Assembly: GCA_027451405.1 (NCBI GenBank)
Contig: DAIDJM010000014.1
Location: 16,134 to 80,133 of the forward strand
Length of the DNA stretch: 64,000 bases
Reading direction: 5' to 3'
Source: Acetobacteraceae bacterium
GTDB lineage: Bacteria; Pseudomonadota; Alphaproteobacteria; Acetobacterales; Acetobacteraceae
Below the pieces are notes generated by a model that worked only from the letters and a program-made list of their open reading frames with translations, made no database searches and had not been told where the DNA came from. Each line of letters starts with the position of its first letter. The first letter of the stretch is position 1. The position numbers and the translations under genes are program-made. This document shows positions 8,904-18,254 of the stretch, piece after piece.

Positions 8904-9850
8904 CGAAGCGGGCGATCGATCCGGCGATCGACCCAGGCGCCGGCGGCGAGGCTCGCGGGCAGCGCCGCGAGCAACGCGGCGGGGGAGAGCGCAGCGAGCG
9001 CCGGTATGACGAAAGGGTGGGTGAGGTAGGTGGCGTAGGACGCGTCGCCGGCGGCGACGAGCGCCTCGGGGATTCGTGTGCCGAGGTGCGGTTCCAAGGC
9101 AAGCGCGCCCAGCAGGATCAGCGCGGCCGGGCCACCCCAGACCAGGCAGCGGAACGGTCCCGCCAGGGGCAGCGTCACGAGCAGGGCGCAGCCGACGACG
9201 GCGCAAACGGCGCCGATCCGGGGCGGGAGTGGCTTGCGGCGCCGCAGCGCCTCGGCGATGGCCATGCCGAAGGCGAACTCGAGCACCAGACCATTGGCGA
9301 GCGCGAGCGGCGCGGGCCAGGACGGGGTTCGAAACAAACCCACGAAGGCCAGAAGCGCGAGGATCGGGGCGAGGATCGGCAGCGGCCGCCGCCGGCCGGC
9401 AAGCGCCGCCGCGAACAACGCGTAGAACAGCATCTCGAAATTCAGCGTCCAGCCGACCGGCAGCACCGGGCGGATTTCGCCGGCCGCATCGCGGGCAGGA
9501 AGGAAGAGGAAGCTGGCGCAAACGTTCCAGAGATCGGGACGCGTGTGCGTGGCGAGCGAGGGTGCGGTGAGCGCGGCGCCAAGCTTGAGCGCGGTGAGCA
9601 GCCAGTAGAGAGGCGCGATGCGCAGCAGGCGGCGGCGCAGGAAACGGCGCGCCGGGTCGGGACGGCCGTTCAGACGCCGCGCCGAGGTCACCATCACGAA
9701 CCCGCTGATGACGAAGAACAGGTCGACGCCGGCGCTGCCGTTCGGCCAGGTGCTGGCCAGCGCGGGCGAGCTGGCCAGCAACGTATGGTAGACGACGACG
9801 AGCGCGCAGGCCAGGGCGCGTAACGCCTGAACCGTGCGGAGTTCCTGCAT
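8801..9850 (-). CDS. Acyltransferase 3 family membrane protein
   Basis: A 349-residue integral membrane O-acyltransferase (OafA/YrhL type) that acylates sugars of surface polysaccharides. The N-terminal family signature is seen: [18 protein letters not shown] with the conserved Arg and His, then [13 protein letters not shown] and [19 protein letters not shown], followed by about ten membrane helices. The ATG at 9850 is preferred over an upstream codon at 9892 because the signature begins two residues later. Its end overlaps rdgB antisense by 103 bp. It sits between rdgB and hemW, which are usually adjacent. Confidence 0.87.
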   Translation of the reverse strand: MQELRTVQALRALACALVVVYHTLLASSPALASTWPNGSAGVDLFFVISGFVMVTSARRLNGRPDPARRFLRRRLLRIAPLYWLLTALKLGAALTAPSLATHTRPDLWNVCASFLFLPARDAAGEIRPVLPVGWTLNFEMLFYALFAAALAGRRRPLPILAPILALLAFVGLFRTPSWPAPLALANGLVLEFAFGMAIAEALRRRKPLPPRIGAVCAVVGCALLVTLPLAGPFRCLVWGGPAALILLGALALEPHLGTRIPEALVAAGDASYATYLTHPFVIPALAALSPAALLAALPASLAAGAWVDRRIDRPLRQALGGASASQAANWAMARARWLVACFRAGSISP

Positions 9851-9926
9851 CGCGGTCTCACTCCGAGGCCGGAATAAGGGTAACGATATCAACTAAAGGT
9901 TGCAAGTGCGGCGGCCTTAGCGGCCA

Positions 9927-11114
9927 TTGCCGACACATCCCCCACCCGCCATCTGGGCGCACGTGACCGAACCGCTCGCGCTCTACGTCCACTGGCCGTT
10001 CTGCCGCAGTAAATGCCCCTACTGCGACTTCAACAGCCACGTCCGGGACGCGCTCGATGAGCCGCGCTTCGCTCGCGCACTCATTGCCGAACTGGCCTGG
10101 GAAGCCGCCCGGCTCGGACCTCGGCCGCTGGCTTCCATCTTCTTCGGCGGCGGCACGCCGAGTCTCATGTCGCCCGACACCGTCCATGCGCTGATCGAAG
10201 CCGCCACGCGCCATTTCCCGCCGCTCGATGGGCTCGAAATCACGCTCGAGGCCAACCCGACCAGCGTCGAGGCGGCGCGCCTCGCGGGCTACCGCGAAGC
10301 CGGGGTGAACCGGCTCTCGCTCGGGGTCCAGGCGCTCGATGAGCCGGCGCTCCGCTTTCTCGGCCGCCAGCACTCGGCGGACGATGCCCGCGCCGCGCTC
10401 GAACAGGCCCGCGCACTCTTTCCGCGGCTTTCCTTCGACCTGATCTATGCCCGACCTGGACAGACGCTTGCGGAGTGGCGCGCCGAACTCGAGCGGGCGC
10501 TGGCGATCGCGGCCGACCACCTCTCGCTCTACCAGCTGACGATCGAGCCGGGGACGACATTCGAGGCACAATACCGGGCCGGGCGTTTCACATTGCCGGA
10601 CGAGGAAGAGGCGGCCGCGCTCTACGATCTGACGGTCGAGCGGGCCGCCGCATCGGGCCTCGCCGCCTACGAAGTCTCCAATTTCGCGCAGCCCGGCGCC
10701 GAGAGCCGGCACAATCTCGCCTACTGGACCTACGGCGACTATGCCGGGATCGGCCCCGGGGCGCATGGGCGCCTCTCGCTCGGCGAGCGGCTAGTCGCAA
10801 CAAGGCGGCATCGCGCGCCGGAACCCTGGGCCGAGCGCGTCGAGCGGGCGGGCCACGGCAGCACCGAGGAGGAAACGCTCAGCCCCCGCACCCGCGCCCG
10901 CGAAATGCTGCTCATGGGACTGCGGCTCGCGGGTGGCGTCGATCTGGCGCGGCTCGCACGGCGCACGGAGCTCGCCTTCGAGGCCTGCGTCGATCCGGTG
11001 ATCCTGCGGGCTGCGCTCGACGAAGGATATCTCGTGCTTGAGGCGGAGCGGCTCAGCGCGACGGCGGCGGGGCGGCGGCGGCTCGATGCGCTGTTGCCGC
11101 GGCTTTTGGTCTAA
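9927..11114 (+). CDS. hemW: HemW, radical SAM haem chaperone
   Basis: About 395 residues, related to coproporphyrinogen III dehydrogenase HemN but of the HemW haem-trafficking class. The radical-SAM cluster motif CRSKCPYCDFN is near residue 32, followed by SIFFGGGTPSLMSP, EITLEANPTSVE and GVNRLSLGVQALDE. The start is uncertain: TTG at 9927 gives a 12-residue extension, while GTG at 9963 begins directly before PLALYVHWPFC. No clear Shine-Dalgarno separates the two. It completes the rph-rdgB-hemW trio despite the intervening minus-strand gene. Confidence 0.92.
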   Translation: MPTHPPPAIWAHVTEPLALYVHWPFCRSKCPYCDFNSHVRDALDEPRFARALIAELAWEAARLGPRPLASIFFGGGTPSLMSPDTVHALIEAATRHFPPLDGLEITLEANPTSVEAARLAGYREAGVNRLSLGVQALDEPALRFLGRQHSADDARAALEQARALFPRLSFDLIYARPGQTLAEWRAELERALAIAADHLSLYQLTIEPGTTFEAQYRAGRFTLPDEEEAAALYDLTVERAAASGLAAYEVSNFAQPGAESRHNLAYWTYGDYAGIGPGAHGRLSLGERLVATRRHRAPEPWAERVERAGHGSTEEETLSPRTRAREMLLMGLRLAGGVDLARLARRTELAFEACVDPVILRAALDEGYLVLEAERLSATAAGRRRLDALLPRLLV

Positions 11115-11126
11115 ACCATTCAAGAG

Positions 11127-11239
11127 TCTTCTTTTTCTGAAGAAAAGGAAGCAAAAGGACTTTTGCGGCTGGTCCCGGACCTGGTTAGGTCACGGTCAAA
11201 CAGACGAAGGTTTTTTGGTTCTTTTTTCAAAAAAGAACA
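11127..11239 (+). repeat. Dispersed T-rich palindromic repeat, family B copy 1
   Basis: 113 bp between hemW and secD. The left end is TCTTCTTTTTCTG with an inverted partner AGAAAAGGAAG; the core is a GACCTG-GTT-AGGTC-type palindrome (11178-11191); the right end is GTTTTTTGGTTC followed by the palindrome GTTCTTTTTTCAAAAAAGAAC. A 115-bp relative with the same three blocks lies at 53989-54103. The T tracts after stems would suit transcription termination downstream of hemW. Confidence 0.75.
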
Positions 11240-11312
11240 TGCTTCCGCCCCTCTGGCCGCCCCCCGCGCGCTCCCTGTATATCGCGCGCAAAACCGGAGC
11301 CCGCCCACTCCC

Positions 11313-12872
11313 ATGATGTATTTCAGCCGCGCGAGGACGATGCTGATCCTCGGCATCTGCGTGCTCGGCTTCCTGCTCTGTATTCCGAACTTCGTGCCGG
11401 CGCCGGTCTCCTGGCTGCCCTGGCGCCACGTCAATCTCGGACTCGATCTGCGCGGCGGCTCCTACCTGTTGCTCCAGGTCGACATGAATGCGGTCGAGCA
11501 TGAGCGGCTCGACAGCCTGACCGACAGTGTGCGCAGCGCGCTGCTGAAAGCCCGCGTAGGCTACCAGGGCCTCTCGGCGCAGCCGGCGCAGCACCGGGTG
11601 TTCTTCCATTTGCGCGACCCGGGGCAGCATGACGCCGCACTCGCTGCGCTGCGGACCGTGAGCCAGGACGTGGTCAACGAATACACGATCGACGATCTGG
11701 GTGGCGGTAACCTGGCGCTCACGCTGCTGCCGGCGGCGATGGCCACCCGGGCGAGCGCCGCGGTCGAGCAGTCGATCGAGATCGTGCGGCGCCGCATCGA
11801 CGAGACTGGGGTCGCGGACCCGCAGATTTCGCGGCAGGGCAGCGACCGGATTGTGGTCGAGCTGCCGGGTATCGCCGATCCGGAGCGGATCAAGCAGCTG
11901 CTCGGCAAGACCGCGAAAATGACCTTTCACCTGCTCGACGAGAACTGGATCCCGGGCAATCCGGCGGGGCCGGACACCGAGATCCTGCCGATGCAGGACA
12001 ATCCAAAGCAGCTTCTCGCGATCCGCAAGCATGTCGACGTGGACGGTGCCGATCTGACCAACGCGCAAGCCGGCACCAATCCGAACACCGGTGAGTGGAG
12101 TGTGAACTTCGCTTTCGACAGCGAAGGGGCGCGGCGGTTCGGTGACGTGACGCGCGCGAATGTCGGGCACCGGTTCGCGATCGTGCTCGACAACCAGATC
12201 ATCAGCGCGCCGGTGATCCAGACGCCGATCACCGGCGGACGCGGCGAGATCACCGGACATTTCGATGCGTTGAGCGCTACCAATCTCGCCCTGTTGCTGC
12301 GCGCGGGCGCGCTGCCCGCGCCGCTTCAGGTGGTGGAGGAGCGCACGGTCGGGCCGGAGCTCGGCGCCGACAGCGTGCGCGCCGGCGCGCTGTCGCTGGC
12401 GGTCGGCTTCCTGCTCGTGATCGGCTTCATGGGCACGTTCTACGGGCTGTTCGGCTGGTACGCGAACATTGCGCTCGTCGTGAACCTCGTGCTGATGATC
12501 GCGATCCTTTCGCTGCTGCAGGCGGCGCTGACGCTGCCGGGCATGGCGGGGCTGCTGCTCACGCTCGGCATGGCAGTGGATGCGAACATCCTGATCAACG
12601 AGCGCATCCGTGAGGAGAGCCGCAACGGACGCTCGCCGCTGAATGCGATGGAAACGGGTTTCCGCCGCGCCTTCTCGACGATCCTCGACAGCAACGTCAC
12701 CGCCTTCCTCGCCCATGTGATGCTCTTTGTCTTCGGCAGCGGACCCGTGAAGGGCTTCGCGCTCACCATCACGATCGGCATCGTGACCACCCTGTTCACC
12801 GCGACCGTGCTCGCGCGGCTGATGATGGTGCGCTGGTATGCGGCGCGCCGGCCCGCGCTGTTGCCGGTCTGA
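11313..12872 (+). CDS. secD: Protein translocase subunit SecD
   Basis: A 519-residue inner-membrane component of SecDF, which uses the proton-motive force to pull preproteins through SecYEG. The start is the first of two ATGs at 11313; the longer reading frame upstream runs into repeat B. A first membrane helix is at about residues 8-26, followed by the periplasmic P1 domain beginning NLGLDLRGGSYLLLQVD. Then come the large periplasmic region and five C-terminal helices, including LLTLGMAVDANILINERIREE, the RND-type motif. secF follows after 18 bp. yajC is not next to it here. Confidence 0.96.
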   Translation: MMYFSRARTMLILGICVLGFLLCIPNFVPAPVSWLPWRHVNLGLDLRGGSYLLLQVDMNAVEHERLDSLTDSVRSALLKARVGYQGLSAQPAQHRVFFHLRDPGQHDAALAALRTVSQDVVNEYTIDDLGGGNLALTLLPAAMATRASAAVEQSIEIVRRRIDETGVADPQISRQGSDRIVVELPGIADPERIKQLLGKTAKMTFHLLDENWIPGNPAGPDTEILPMQDNPKQLLAIRKHVDVDGADLTNAQAGTNPNTGEWSVNFAFDSEGARRFGDVTRANVGHRFAIVLDNQIISAPVIQTPITGGRGEITGHFDALSATNLALLLRAGALPAPLQVVEERTVGPELGADSVRAGALSLAVGFLLVIGFMGTFYGLFGWYANIALVVNLVLMIAILSLLQAALTLPGMAGLLLTLGMAVDANILINERIREESRNGRSPLNAMETGFRRAFSTILDSNVTAFLAHVMLFVFGSGPVKGFALTITIGIVTTLFTATVLARLMMVRWYAARRPALLPV

Positions 12873-12890
12873 TCCGTTCCGAGATCCCTC

Positions 12891-13859
12891 ATGCTCATGC
12901 GACCGCTTTTCCGTTTCGTCCCCGACAACACGCGCTTCAAATTCATGCGCGCGCGCTGGTTCGGGCTCGCTGGCTCGTTTCTGCTCTCGACGGCCTCGCT
13001 TGTGCTGTTCGTTTATCCCGGCCTCAATCTCGGCATCGATTTCAAAGGCGGCATCGTGATGGAGGCGCGCACCCAGGGGGCGGCCGACATCCCGAAGTTG
13101 CGCAGCACCTTCGCGCAGGCGCAGATTCCCGCGGCCGGCCTGCAGCGTTTCGGCGCGCCCGACGACGTGTTGATCCGGCTCGACGCCCAGCCGACGGAGG
13201 GTGCCAACCAGAAGCTTCAGGTGCGGGTGCGCGCGGCGCTCGAGCAGGCGCAGCCCGGGTCGCGCATCATTCGCGCCGACGTGGTGGGCGCCTCGTTCAG
13301 CCGCGAGCTTTTCACCAACGGCATCCTGGCGCTGGTGATCTCGCTGGCGATGATCCTCGCCTACATCTGGTTCCGCTTCGAATGGCAGTTCGCGGTCGGC
13401 GCCGTGGTCACACTGCTGCTCGACATCACGAAGACCATCGGCTTCCTCGCCATCACGCGCATTCAGTTCGATCTGGTGATGGTGGCGGCGATCCTGACCG
13501 TGATCGGCTATTCCACGAACGACAAAGTCGTGGTCTACGACCGGGTGCGCGAGAATTTGCGCAAATATAAATCAATGCCGCTTCGCGATCTGATCGATCT
13601 CTCGATAAATGAGACGCTTAATCGGACTCTCGGAACTTCCAGCACCGTCTTCCTGGCGAGCCTTCCGCTCGCCCTGTTCGGCGGGGAAACTCTGTCGGGG
13701 TTCGCTTGGGTAATGATGTTCGGCATCGCGGTCGGGACGGTCTCCTCGATCATGATTGCGGCCCCGATCCTGCTGCTGCTCGGGGAGAACCGGCTGCGGC
13801 GCGAGGTCACGACAATCGCCAAACCACCGTCGGCCGCCGGGAAGATCGCGCAAAGCTGA
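12891..13859 (+). CDS. secF: Protein translocase subunit SecF
   Basis: A 322-residue partner of SecD. One N-terminal membrane helix is followed by a periplasmic domain starting GLNLGIDFKGGIVME and five helices with the conserved TVIGYSTNDKVVVYDRVREN segment. It is co-directional with secD, 18 bp downstream. The EAL-domain gene follows 25 bp later and may share the transcript. Confidence 0.96.
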   Translation: MLMRPLFRFVPDNTRFKFMRARWFGLAGSFLLSTASLVLFVYPGLNLGIDFKGGIVMEARTQGAADIPKLRSTFAQAQIPAAGLQRFGAPDDVLIRLDAQPTEGANQKLQVRVRAALEQAQPGSRIIRADVVGASFSRELFTNGILALVISLAMILAYIWFRFEWQFAVGAVVTLLLDITKTIGFLAITRIQFDLVMVAAILTVIGYSTNDKVVVYDRVRENLRKYKSMPLRDLIDLSINETLNRTLGTSSTVFLASLPLALFGGETLSGFAWVMMFGIAVGTVSSIMIAAPILLLLGENRLRREVTTIAKPPSAAGKIAQS

Positions 13860-13884
13860 GACGCGGCGCGCGGGACGCGCGCTG

Positions 13885-15015
13885 ATGCGGGACGAAACCG
13901 GGCCTGCGGCCCGACTCAGGCTTCTGTTCGTGGGCGACGCGCCCGAGTGGCTCGGCGCGGTCCGCCTGGCCGGCGGCTTGTTCGGCGCGGAAATAACGTC
14001 CGTGCCGACCGTCGGGGCAGCGATCCGGCACCTGCTGGGGCCTGGACAGGTTTACAGCCACGTGCTGGCGGCCGCGCCGCTTTCCGCGGCCGAAATCGAA
14101 ACGCTTGCGGGCATGGCCGATGAGATCACCCACCGGGCCACGCCGCTGCTTAGCCTCGGCACGCAGCCGCCGCCTGGCGTCGATGCGACCCACATCCGGT
14201 GCCCCGAGCCTGCCCGGCTCGGCGAGGCGCTGCGACAAGCGGCGCCCTTTCCGGGCTCGGCGACCGGGGGCGCGCCCCTGACGAGCGAAGCGGTGCGGGA
14301 CGGGTTGAATGCCGGCTGGCTCCGTCTCCGCTATCAGCCGATGGTCGATGCCAGGACGCTCGCTCCTGTCGCGGTGGAAGCGTTGGCGCGGCTGCACCAC
14401 CCGGCGCATGGCATCCTGCATCCGCGGGACTTCGTACCGCAGGCCATCGCCTGCGGGCAGGAGCGGGTCTTCACGGGCATCATGGCCGCTCGCGCCATGC
14501 TGGAACTGCGTGGATTACCGCTCAAGGGACTGCGGTTCGGCATCAACATGCCGCTCCCGGTGTTCTGGTTTGAGCACGCAGTGGAGCGGGCCCTGGAACT
14601 TGCCTCGGTGAGCGGAATCGGCGCCGAGCGGATTGCCATCGAGGTGCTCGAGACGGAGGAGACCCCGGCCCTCACCCGGCTCGAAGCGGCGCTGCTGCGT
14701 TGGCGGGAGGCAGGCTTCGCGGTCTATATCGACGATGCCGGCCCGGCGATGCCGCATTGGCGGGCACTGGCTGCGATGCCGTTCACCGGCATCAAACTCG
14801 ATCGCTGCCTTGCGCACCAGGCGCAACAATCGCTGGCGGCGGAGATCGCCGAGGTTGCGCGGGAACGCGGGCTCCACATCGTTGCGGAAGGGATCGAGAC
14901 CGCGGCGGAACTCGAGCGGGCGCGCGCGATCGGCGTGGATTGCGTGCAGGGATATTATATCTGCCGGCCGCTGCCGGGGCTGGCTCTGCCGGTCTGGCTG
15001 AACCAAAAGCGGTAA
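13885..15015 (+). CDS. EAL-domain protein with degenerate receiver-like N-terminus
   Basis: A 376-residue predicted cyclic-di-GMP phosphodiesterase. Residues 1-120 look like a response-regulator receiver fold (LRLLFVGDAPEW start), but where the phospho-accepting Asp is expected there is SHVLAAAPL (residues 58-66), so phosphorylation is unlikely. The EAL domain spans about 137-370. EAL is at 165-167, and the metal and catalytic positions look retained: GINMP (Asn), EVLETE, DDAG, GIKLDR, VAEGIET and QGYY. This suggests an active hydrolase. No transmembrane segment was seen. It is 25 bp after secF and convergent with petA across a hairpin. Confidence 0.85.
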   Translation: MRDETGPAARLRLLFVGDAPEWLGAVRLAGGLFGAEITSVPTVGAAIRHLLGPGQVYSHVLAAAPLSAAEIETLAGMADEITHRATPLLSLGTQPPPGVDATHIRCPEPARLGEALRQAAPFPGSATGGAPLTSEAVRDGLNAGWLRLRYQPMVDARTLAPVAVEALARLHHPAHGILHPRDFVPQAIACGQERVFTGIMAARAMLELRGLPLKGLRFGINMPLPVFWFEHAVERALELASVSGIGAERIAIEVLETEETPALTRLEAALLRWREAGFAVYIDDAGPAMPHWRALAAMPFTGIKLDRCLAHQAQQSLAAEIAEVARERGLHIVAEGIETAAELERARAIGVDCVQGYYICRPLPGLALPVWLNQKR

Positions 15016-15062
15016 AAGAATCGGTCTTCCGAAGCGAAGAAAGTTAAACGCTCTTCGGCTTT

Positions 15063-15095
15063 ATGGGACGAAGCGGTTGGACCGCCTCGTCCCAT
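15063..15095. terminator. Bidirectional hairpin between convergent genes
   Basis: A near-perfect stem: ATGGGACGA (15063-15071) pairs with TCGTCCCAT (15087-15095), with an inner GCGGT/ACCGC stem around a TGG loop and one mismatch. It is followed on the plus strand by a GTTTTAG tract. It lies between the stops of the EAL gene (15015) and petA (15102) and fits a shared terminator. Confidence 0.7.
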
Positions 15096-15101
15096 ACCGT
15101 T

Positions 15102-15758
15102 TTAGATCTGCACGACAGAGTTCAGATCGAAATCGCTGCCTTCCGGATTTTCGCCGATGCGCAGCATGGTCGGGCTCATGACGCGATAGGGCGGAACCGG
15201 CAGGTTGTAAGGCGCCGGCACGCCCAAATAGACGCGTCCCGCCAGGTCGTATTTGGAGCCATGGCAGGGGCACAGATAACCGCCCGGCCAGTTCGGCGCG
15301 GGGTCGGTGGGGCTTGGGTTCGGGAAGAAACCCGGCACGCAGCCGAGATGGGTGCAGATCCCGACCATGACCGCGAATTCGGGGAGGATCGAGCGGTGCC
15401 AGTTCTGCGCGTAGGTTGGCTGCTGCGCGACATGGCTGTTGGGATCGCTCAGAATGCTGAGCAGCTTCGGGCTCTGCAGCGTCTTGATGGCCTGAGGCGT
15501 GCGGTGAACCAGGAAGATGGGCTTGCCGCGCCACATCACGACGATCTGCTGACCCGGCGCGATCTTGCTGACGTCGACATCGAGCGGTTCGCCGGCGGCC
15601 AGCGTGTCCGCCGCGGGCTCGAGACTGTCGATGAAGGGCCACGCGACCGCAGCCACTCCCACGCCGGCGCCGGCCAGTGCCAGCAAGGTCAGGAAGTCGC
15701 GACGGGTCGTGCCCTGGAACTCGGCTTCCTGGTGGACGGGGACGGCGGTGGAGGACAT
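15102..15758 (-). CDS. petA: Rieske iron-sulfur subunit of cytochrome bc1
   Basis: A 218-residue ubiquinol-cytochrome c reductase iron-sulfur protein that passes electrons from quinol at the Qo site to cytochrome c1. A twin-arginine-type anchor TTRRDFL with a membrane helix is at residues 17-40. The cluster-binding boxes are CTHLGC (135-140) and CPCHGS (163-168). The ATG at 15758 is preferred over longer in-frame codons because the family N-terminus begins there. Unlike the usual petABC operon, no petB or petC follows: a terminator hairpin and a convergent EAL gene do. Confidence 0.93.
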   Translation of the reverse strand: MSSTAVPVHQEAEFQGTTRRDFLTLLALAGAGVGVAAVAWPFIDSLEPAADTLAAGEPLDVDVSKIAPGQQIVVMWRGKPIFLVHRTPQAIKTLQSPKLLSILSDPNSHVAQQPTYAQNWHRSILPEFAVMVGICTHLGCVPGFFPNPSPTDPAPNWPGGYLCPCHGSKYDLAGRVYLGVPAPYNLPVPPYRVMSPTMLRIGENPEGSDFDLNSVVQI

Positions 15759-15896
15759 GGCTGACCCTTTGCAGGATGGATCCGTGCTGCGGGCGCTAAT
15801 TGGCGCGGTCCGCGGCTCTTGCAAAGACCCAATTGCGATTCCGTGGCACGGAAATCTCGGCGCTTGGTGCAGGAAGCAAGTTGTGGCAACCTTTGG

Positions 15897-17459
15897 TTGA
15901 AACACGGAGCCCGCCATCTGAGCGAGTTCGCCCCCTGGAACCTGCCCGAGCGCGCCCCGCCTTTCGGCGAGTTTCTGGCGCATGCCTGGGCGCGCCGCTG
16001 GCGCGGCGTCTGGATCTTCGCTTCCGTGTTCCTGCCGCTAGCCCTGGTCTCTGCCTGGCTTGCGCCCGCCTATCGCGCCACCGCGACACTCGCCGTCCTG
16101 CCGGCCCCGGAATTCACCGTGCGGCCGGATGCGGGCTCGAAGGACCAGAACGAGAGCGCGCTGGCGATGGACCAGATCATGAAAGCCGAAACCGAGATCC
16201 TGGGCAGCGAGGCGCTGCATGCCCAGACGATCCGGGCCGTGGGACTGTCGACGCTCTATCCCGATCTGGCGCAGCCGGGGCGGTCGTGGTTGCGCCAGGC
16301 GCTGCGCTGGATCGTCAGTCCTTGGCTCGGGCCGGCGCTGTCCGGCCGCGAGCGCATGGAAGCGCGGGCGCTCGCGCGGTTCGACGCCCGGCTCAGGGTG
16401 CGGGCGACCAAGGACAGCAACGTGATCGAACTCGGCTTCGACGACGAGGATCCGGCGCTCGCGGCGCGAGCGCTCGGGGATTTGCTCGAAGGCTATGCGT
16501 CGGCGCGCAGCCGGCTCTATGACGATCCCCAGGCGCGGGTGGTGCGGCACGAGACCGAACGCGCCGCGGCGGAAGCCCGCGCGGCCGGGCAGCGGCTGGC
16601 GGCCTTCAAGGCGGCCAACGCGATTGCCGATCTGGACCAGCAGCGCGGACTGCTGCTCAAGCGGCTCAGCGATGCGCGACAGGCGCTCGCCGACGCGCGG
16701 ACGGCCGAGGCTTCACAGGCAGCGCGGCTCGCCGCGCTCGGGGCGGCAATCCGGCAAACGCCGCCTTCGGTCGGGCTCTATCGCGAACAGGACACCGACG
16801 AGCGGCTACAGACGCTGGATGACGGGCTCGTGGCGCTGCGAGGCGAGCTGGCCGCGGCGCGCGTGCATTACCGGGACACGAGCCGGCGGGTGACGGATAT
16901 TGAGGGACAGATCGCGGCTCGCGAAGCGGAGCGGGCGCGCCTCGCGGCCGATCCGACCCCGTCGGTTGCGCGCGATGGCCGCGCGCCCGATCTCGACGCG
17001 CTGCAGCTCGACCGCGCGCAAGCCGAGAGCGACCGGGTGGCGGCAGCGAGCCGGGCCGCCTCTCTCGCGCAGCAGGTGGCCGCGCTGCGGGGCGAGGTCG
17101 CGACATTGACCGAAAAGGAGACCGCCCTGCACGATCTGGAGCGCGGACGGGCGATCGCCGAAGAAAACTGGCGGACCGCGACGCGCGTCCTGGCCGAGCG
17201 GCGGCTGACCGAAGCCGAGGACGCCCTGCGCCTCGCGAATGTGCGGGTGATCGAGCCGGCGCGCGCGCCGGACCGACCGACGCTTCTGAAACCGCTGCTG
17301 CTGCTGGCGGGAGGACTGCTTGGCGCGGTCGCAGCGGCGGCCGCGCTGCTCTGGGAATTTCTGGCGAGGCCCACCTTCCTTACCGAAGCGGGCCTGGCGG
17401 AAGCGACGGGGCTGCCCGTGCTGGGGGTGTTCCGGGTGGCTGCGGAGGCCGAGGCTTGA
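15897..17459 (+). CDS. Polysaccharide co-polymerase (Wzz/GumC-like)
   Basis: About 520 residues. A PCP-family protein that sets chain length and couples polymerisation to export of surface polysaccharide. One membrane helix lies near residues 40-60 (SVFLPLALVSAWLAP), then a long Ala/Arg/Glu-rich coiled-coil periplasmic domain, then a second helix near the C-terminus (LLLLAGGLLGAVAAAAALL) with only a short cytoplasmic tail. No kinase domain is fused. The start is uncertain: TTG at 15897 is proposed, with further in-frame GTG/TTG codons upstream. It is separated by a possible small hairpin from the minus-strand exopolysaccharide operon that ends at 17502. Confidence 0.8.
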   Translation: MKHGARHLSEFAPWNLPERAPPFGEFLAHAWARRWRGVWIFASVFLPLALVSAWLAPAYRATATLAVLPAPEFTVRPDAGSKDQNESALAMDQIMKAETEILGSEALHAQTIRAVGLSTLYPDLAQPGRSWLRQALRWIVSPWLGPALSGRERMEARALARFDARLRVRATKDSNVIELGFDDEDPALAARALGDLLEGYASARSRLYDDPQARVVRHETERAAAEARAAGQRLAAFKAANAIADLDQQRGLLLKRLSDARQALADARTAEASQAARLAALGAAIRQTPPSVGLYREQDTDERLQTLDDGLVALRGELAAARVHYRDTSRRVTDIEGQIAAREAERARLAADPTPSVARDGRAPDLDALQLDRAQAESDRVAAASRAASLAQQVAALRGEVATLTEKETALHDLERGRAIAEENWRTATRVLAERRLTEAEDALRLANVRVIEPARAPDRPTLLKPLLLLAGGLLGAVAAAAALLWEFLARPTFLTEAGLAEATGLPVLGVFRVAAEAEA

Positions 17460-17501
17460 GCTGGAGCACAGTGAGACCCGCGCAGTCAGGCTGACTTTGC
17501 C

Positions 17502-18254
17502 CTACGGCGCGAGGGCGCTGCCGCGGACGAGGTCGCGCAGCACCGCGCCCGGGACGGCAACCAGGTCCCGGGCGTAGCGGAGACCGAGGCGGCGCGGCTC
17601 GCGGCGGAGACGCCAGAGCCATTCGAGGCCGAGCCGGCTGATCCGGGCGGGGGCGCGTTCGGCGAGCCCGAGTTCGACGCGGACCGCCTGGCCGACGCAG
17701 ATTGCCCAGCATGGCGGAAGCACCGCGCGATGGCGGTGGAGAAAGATCTCGCTGACCGGGGCACCGAGCGTCATGACCAGCAGATCGGGCCGAAAGGCGC
17801 CGATCCTCGCAAGCAGATGACGCGACGCGGCTTGATCGAGCCGTAAATCGGGGGGCGCGATTTCCACGGTCGCGATCAGCCCCTTCTCCCGCGCCCAGGC
17901 CTGGATGACGGCGGCCGAGATCAGGCTTTCCGCGACGAAAAACAACCGGCGGGCCCGGAGCGCCGGATGTCGCGCCAGCCCGCGGAACAGGTCGCAGCCG
18001 GTGACGCGCCCGGGCAGGTCGAGGCCGCGCAGGGCGGCGTAGAGCAGGATGGGAAATCCGTCGACGCAAATGAGCGAGGCCGCCCCGTAGGCCGCGGCGA
18101 ATTCCGGGTCGCGCAGGAGTCGCACATGATCGAGGTTGGGGGTCACCAGCAGCGAGAACGCGGTGGGTGGCGGGTCGAGGAGCAGCCGGCGCACCACCTC
18201 CGCCGTGGTGAGGGGCGCGGGCGCGAAGCCGAAGATCTGGTGCGGCTCGCTCAT
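17502..18254 (-). CDS. WecG/TagA/CpsF family glycosyltransferase
   Basis: A 250-residue enzyme of the family that transfers N-acetylmannosaminuronate, N-acetylmannosamine or glucuronate onto a lipid-linked acceptor (WecG, TagA, GumM). Seen: TPNLDHVRLLRD (family N-x-[DE]-H site), the LGAPVSEIFLHRHR region (usually G-x-P-x-Q-E), a weakened VG segment, and the C-terminal RAPARISRLGLEWLWRLRREP signature. It overlaps the upstream polymerase gene by 4 bp and is the last gene of the exopolysaccharide operon. The Gln of the G-x-P-x-Q-E motif is replaced by Ser. Confidence 0.87.
   Translation of the reverse strand: MSEPHQIFGFAPAPLTTAEVVRRLLLDPPPTAFSLLVTPNLDHVRLLRDPEFAAAYGAASLICVDGFPILLYAALRGLDLPGRVTGCDLFRGLARHPALRARRLFFVAESLISAAVIQAWAREKGLIATVEIAPPDLRLDQAASRHLLARIGAFRPDLLVMTLGAPVSEIFLHRHRAVLPPCWAICVGQAVRVELGLAERAPARISRLGLEWLWRLRREPRRLGLRYARDLVAVPGAVLRDLVRGSALAP

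Noticed and set aside
15819..15896. Upstream TTG start for the polysaccharide co-polymerase
   Set aside because: It lies inside the presumed petA promoter region, and the added residues show no family-like character; a later TTG was preferred, though the start remains unsure.
17484..17496. AGTCAG-G-CTGACT inverted repeat between the co-polymerase gene and the WecG-like gene
   Set aside because: The effective stem is only about four pairs once a loop is allowed, and the T tract is short; too weak to call a terminator.
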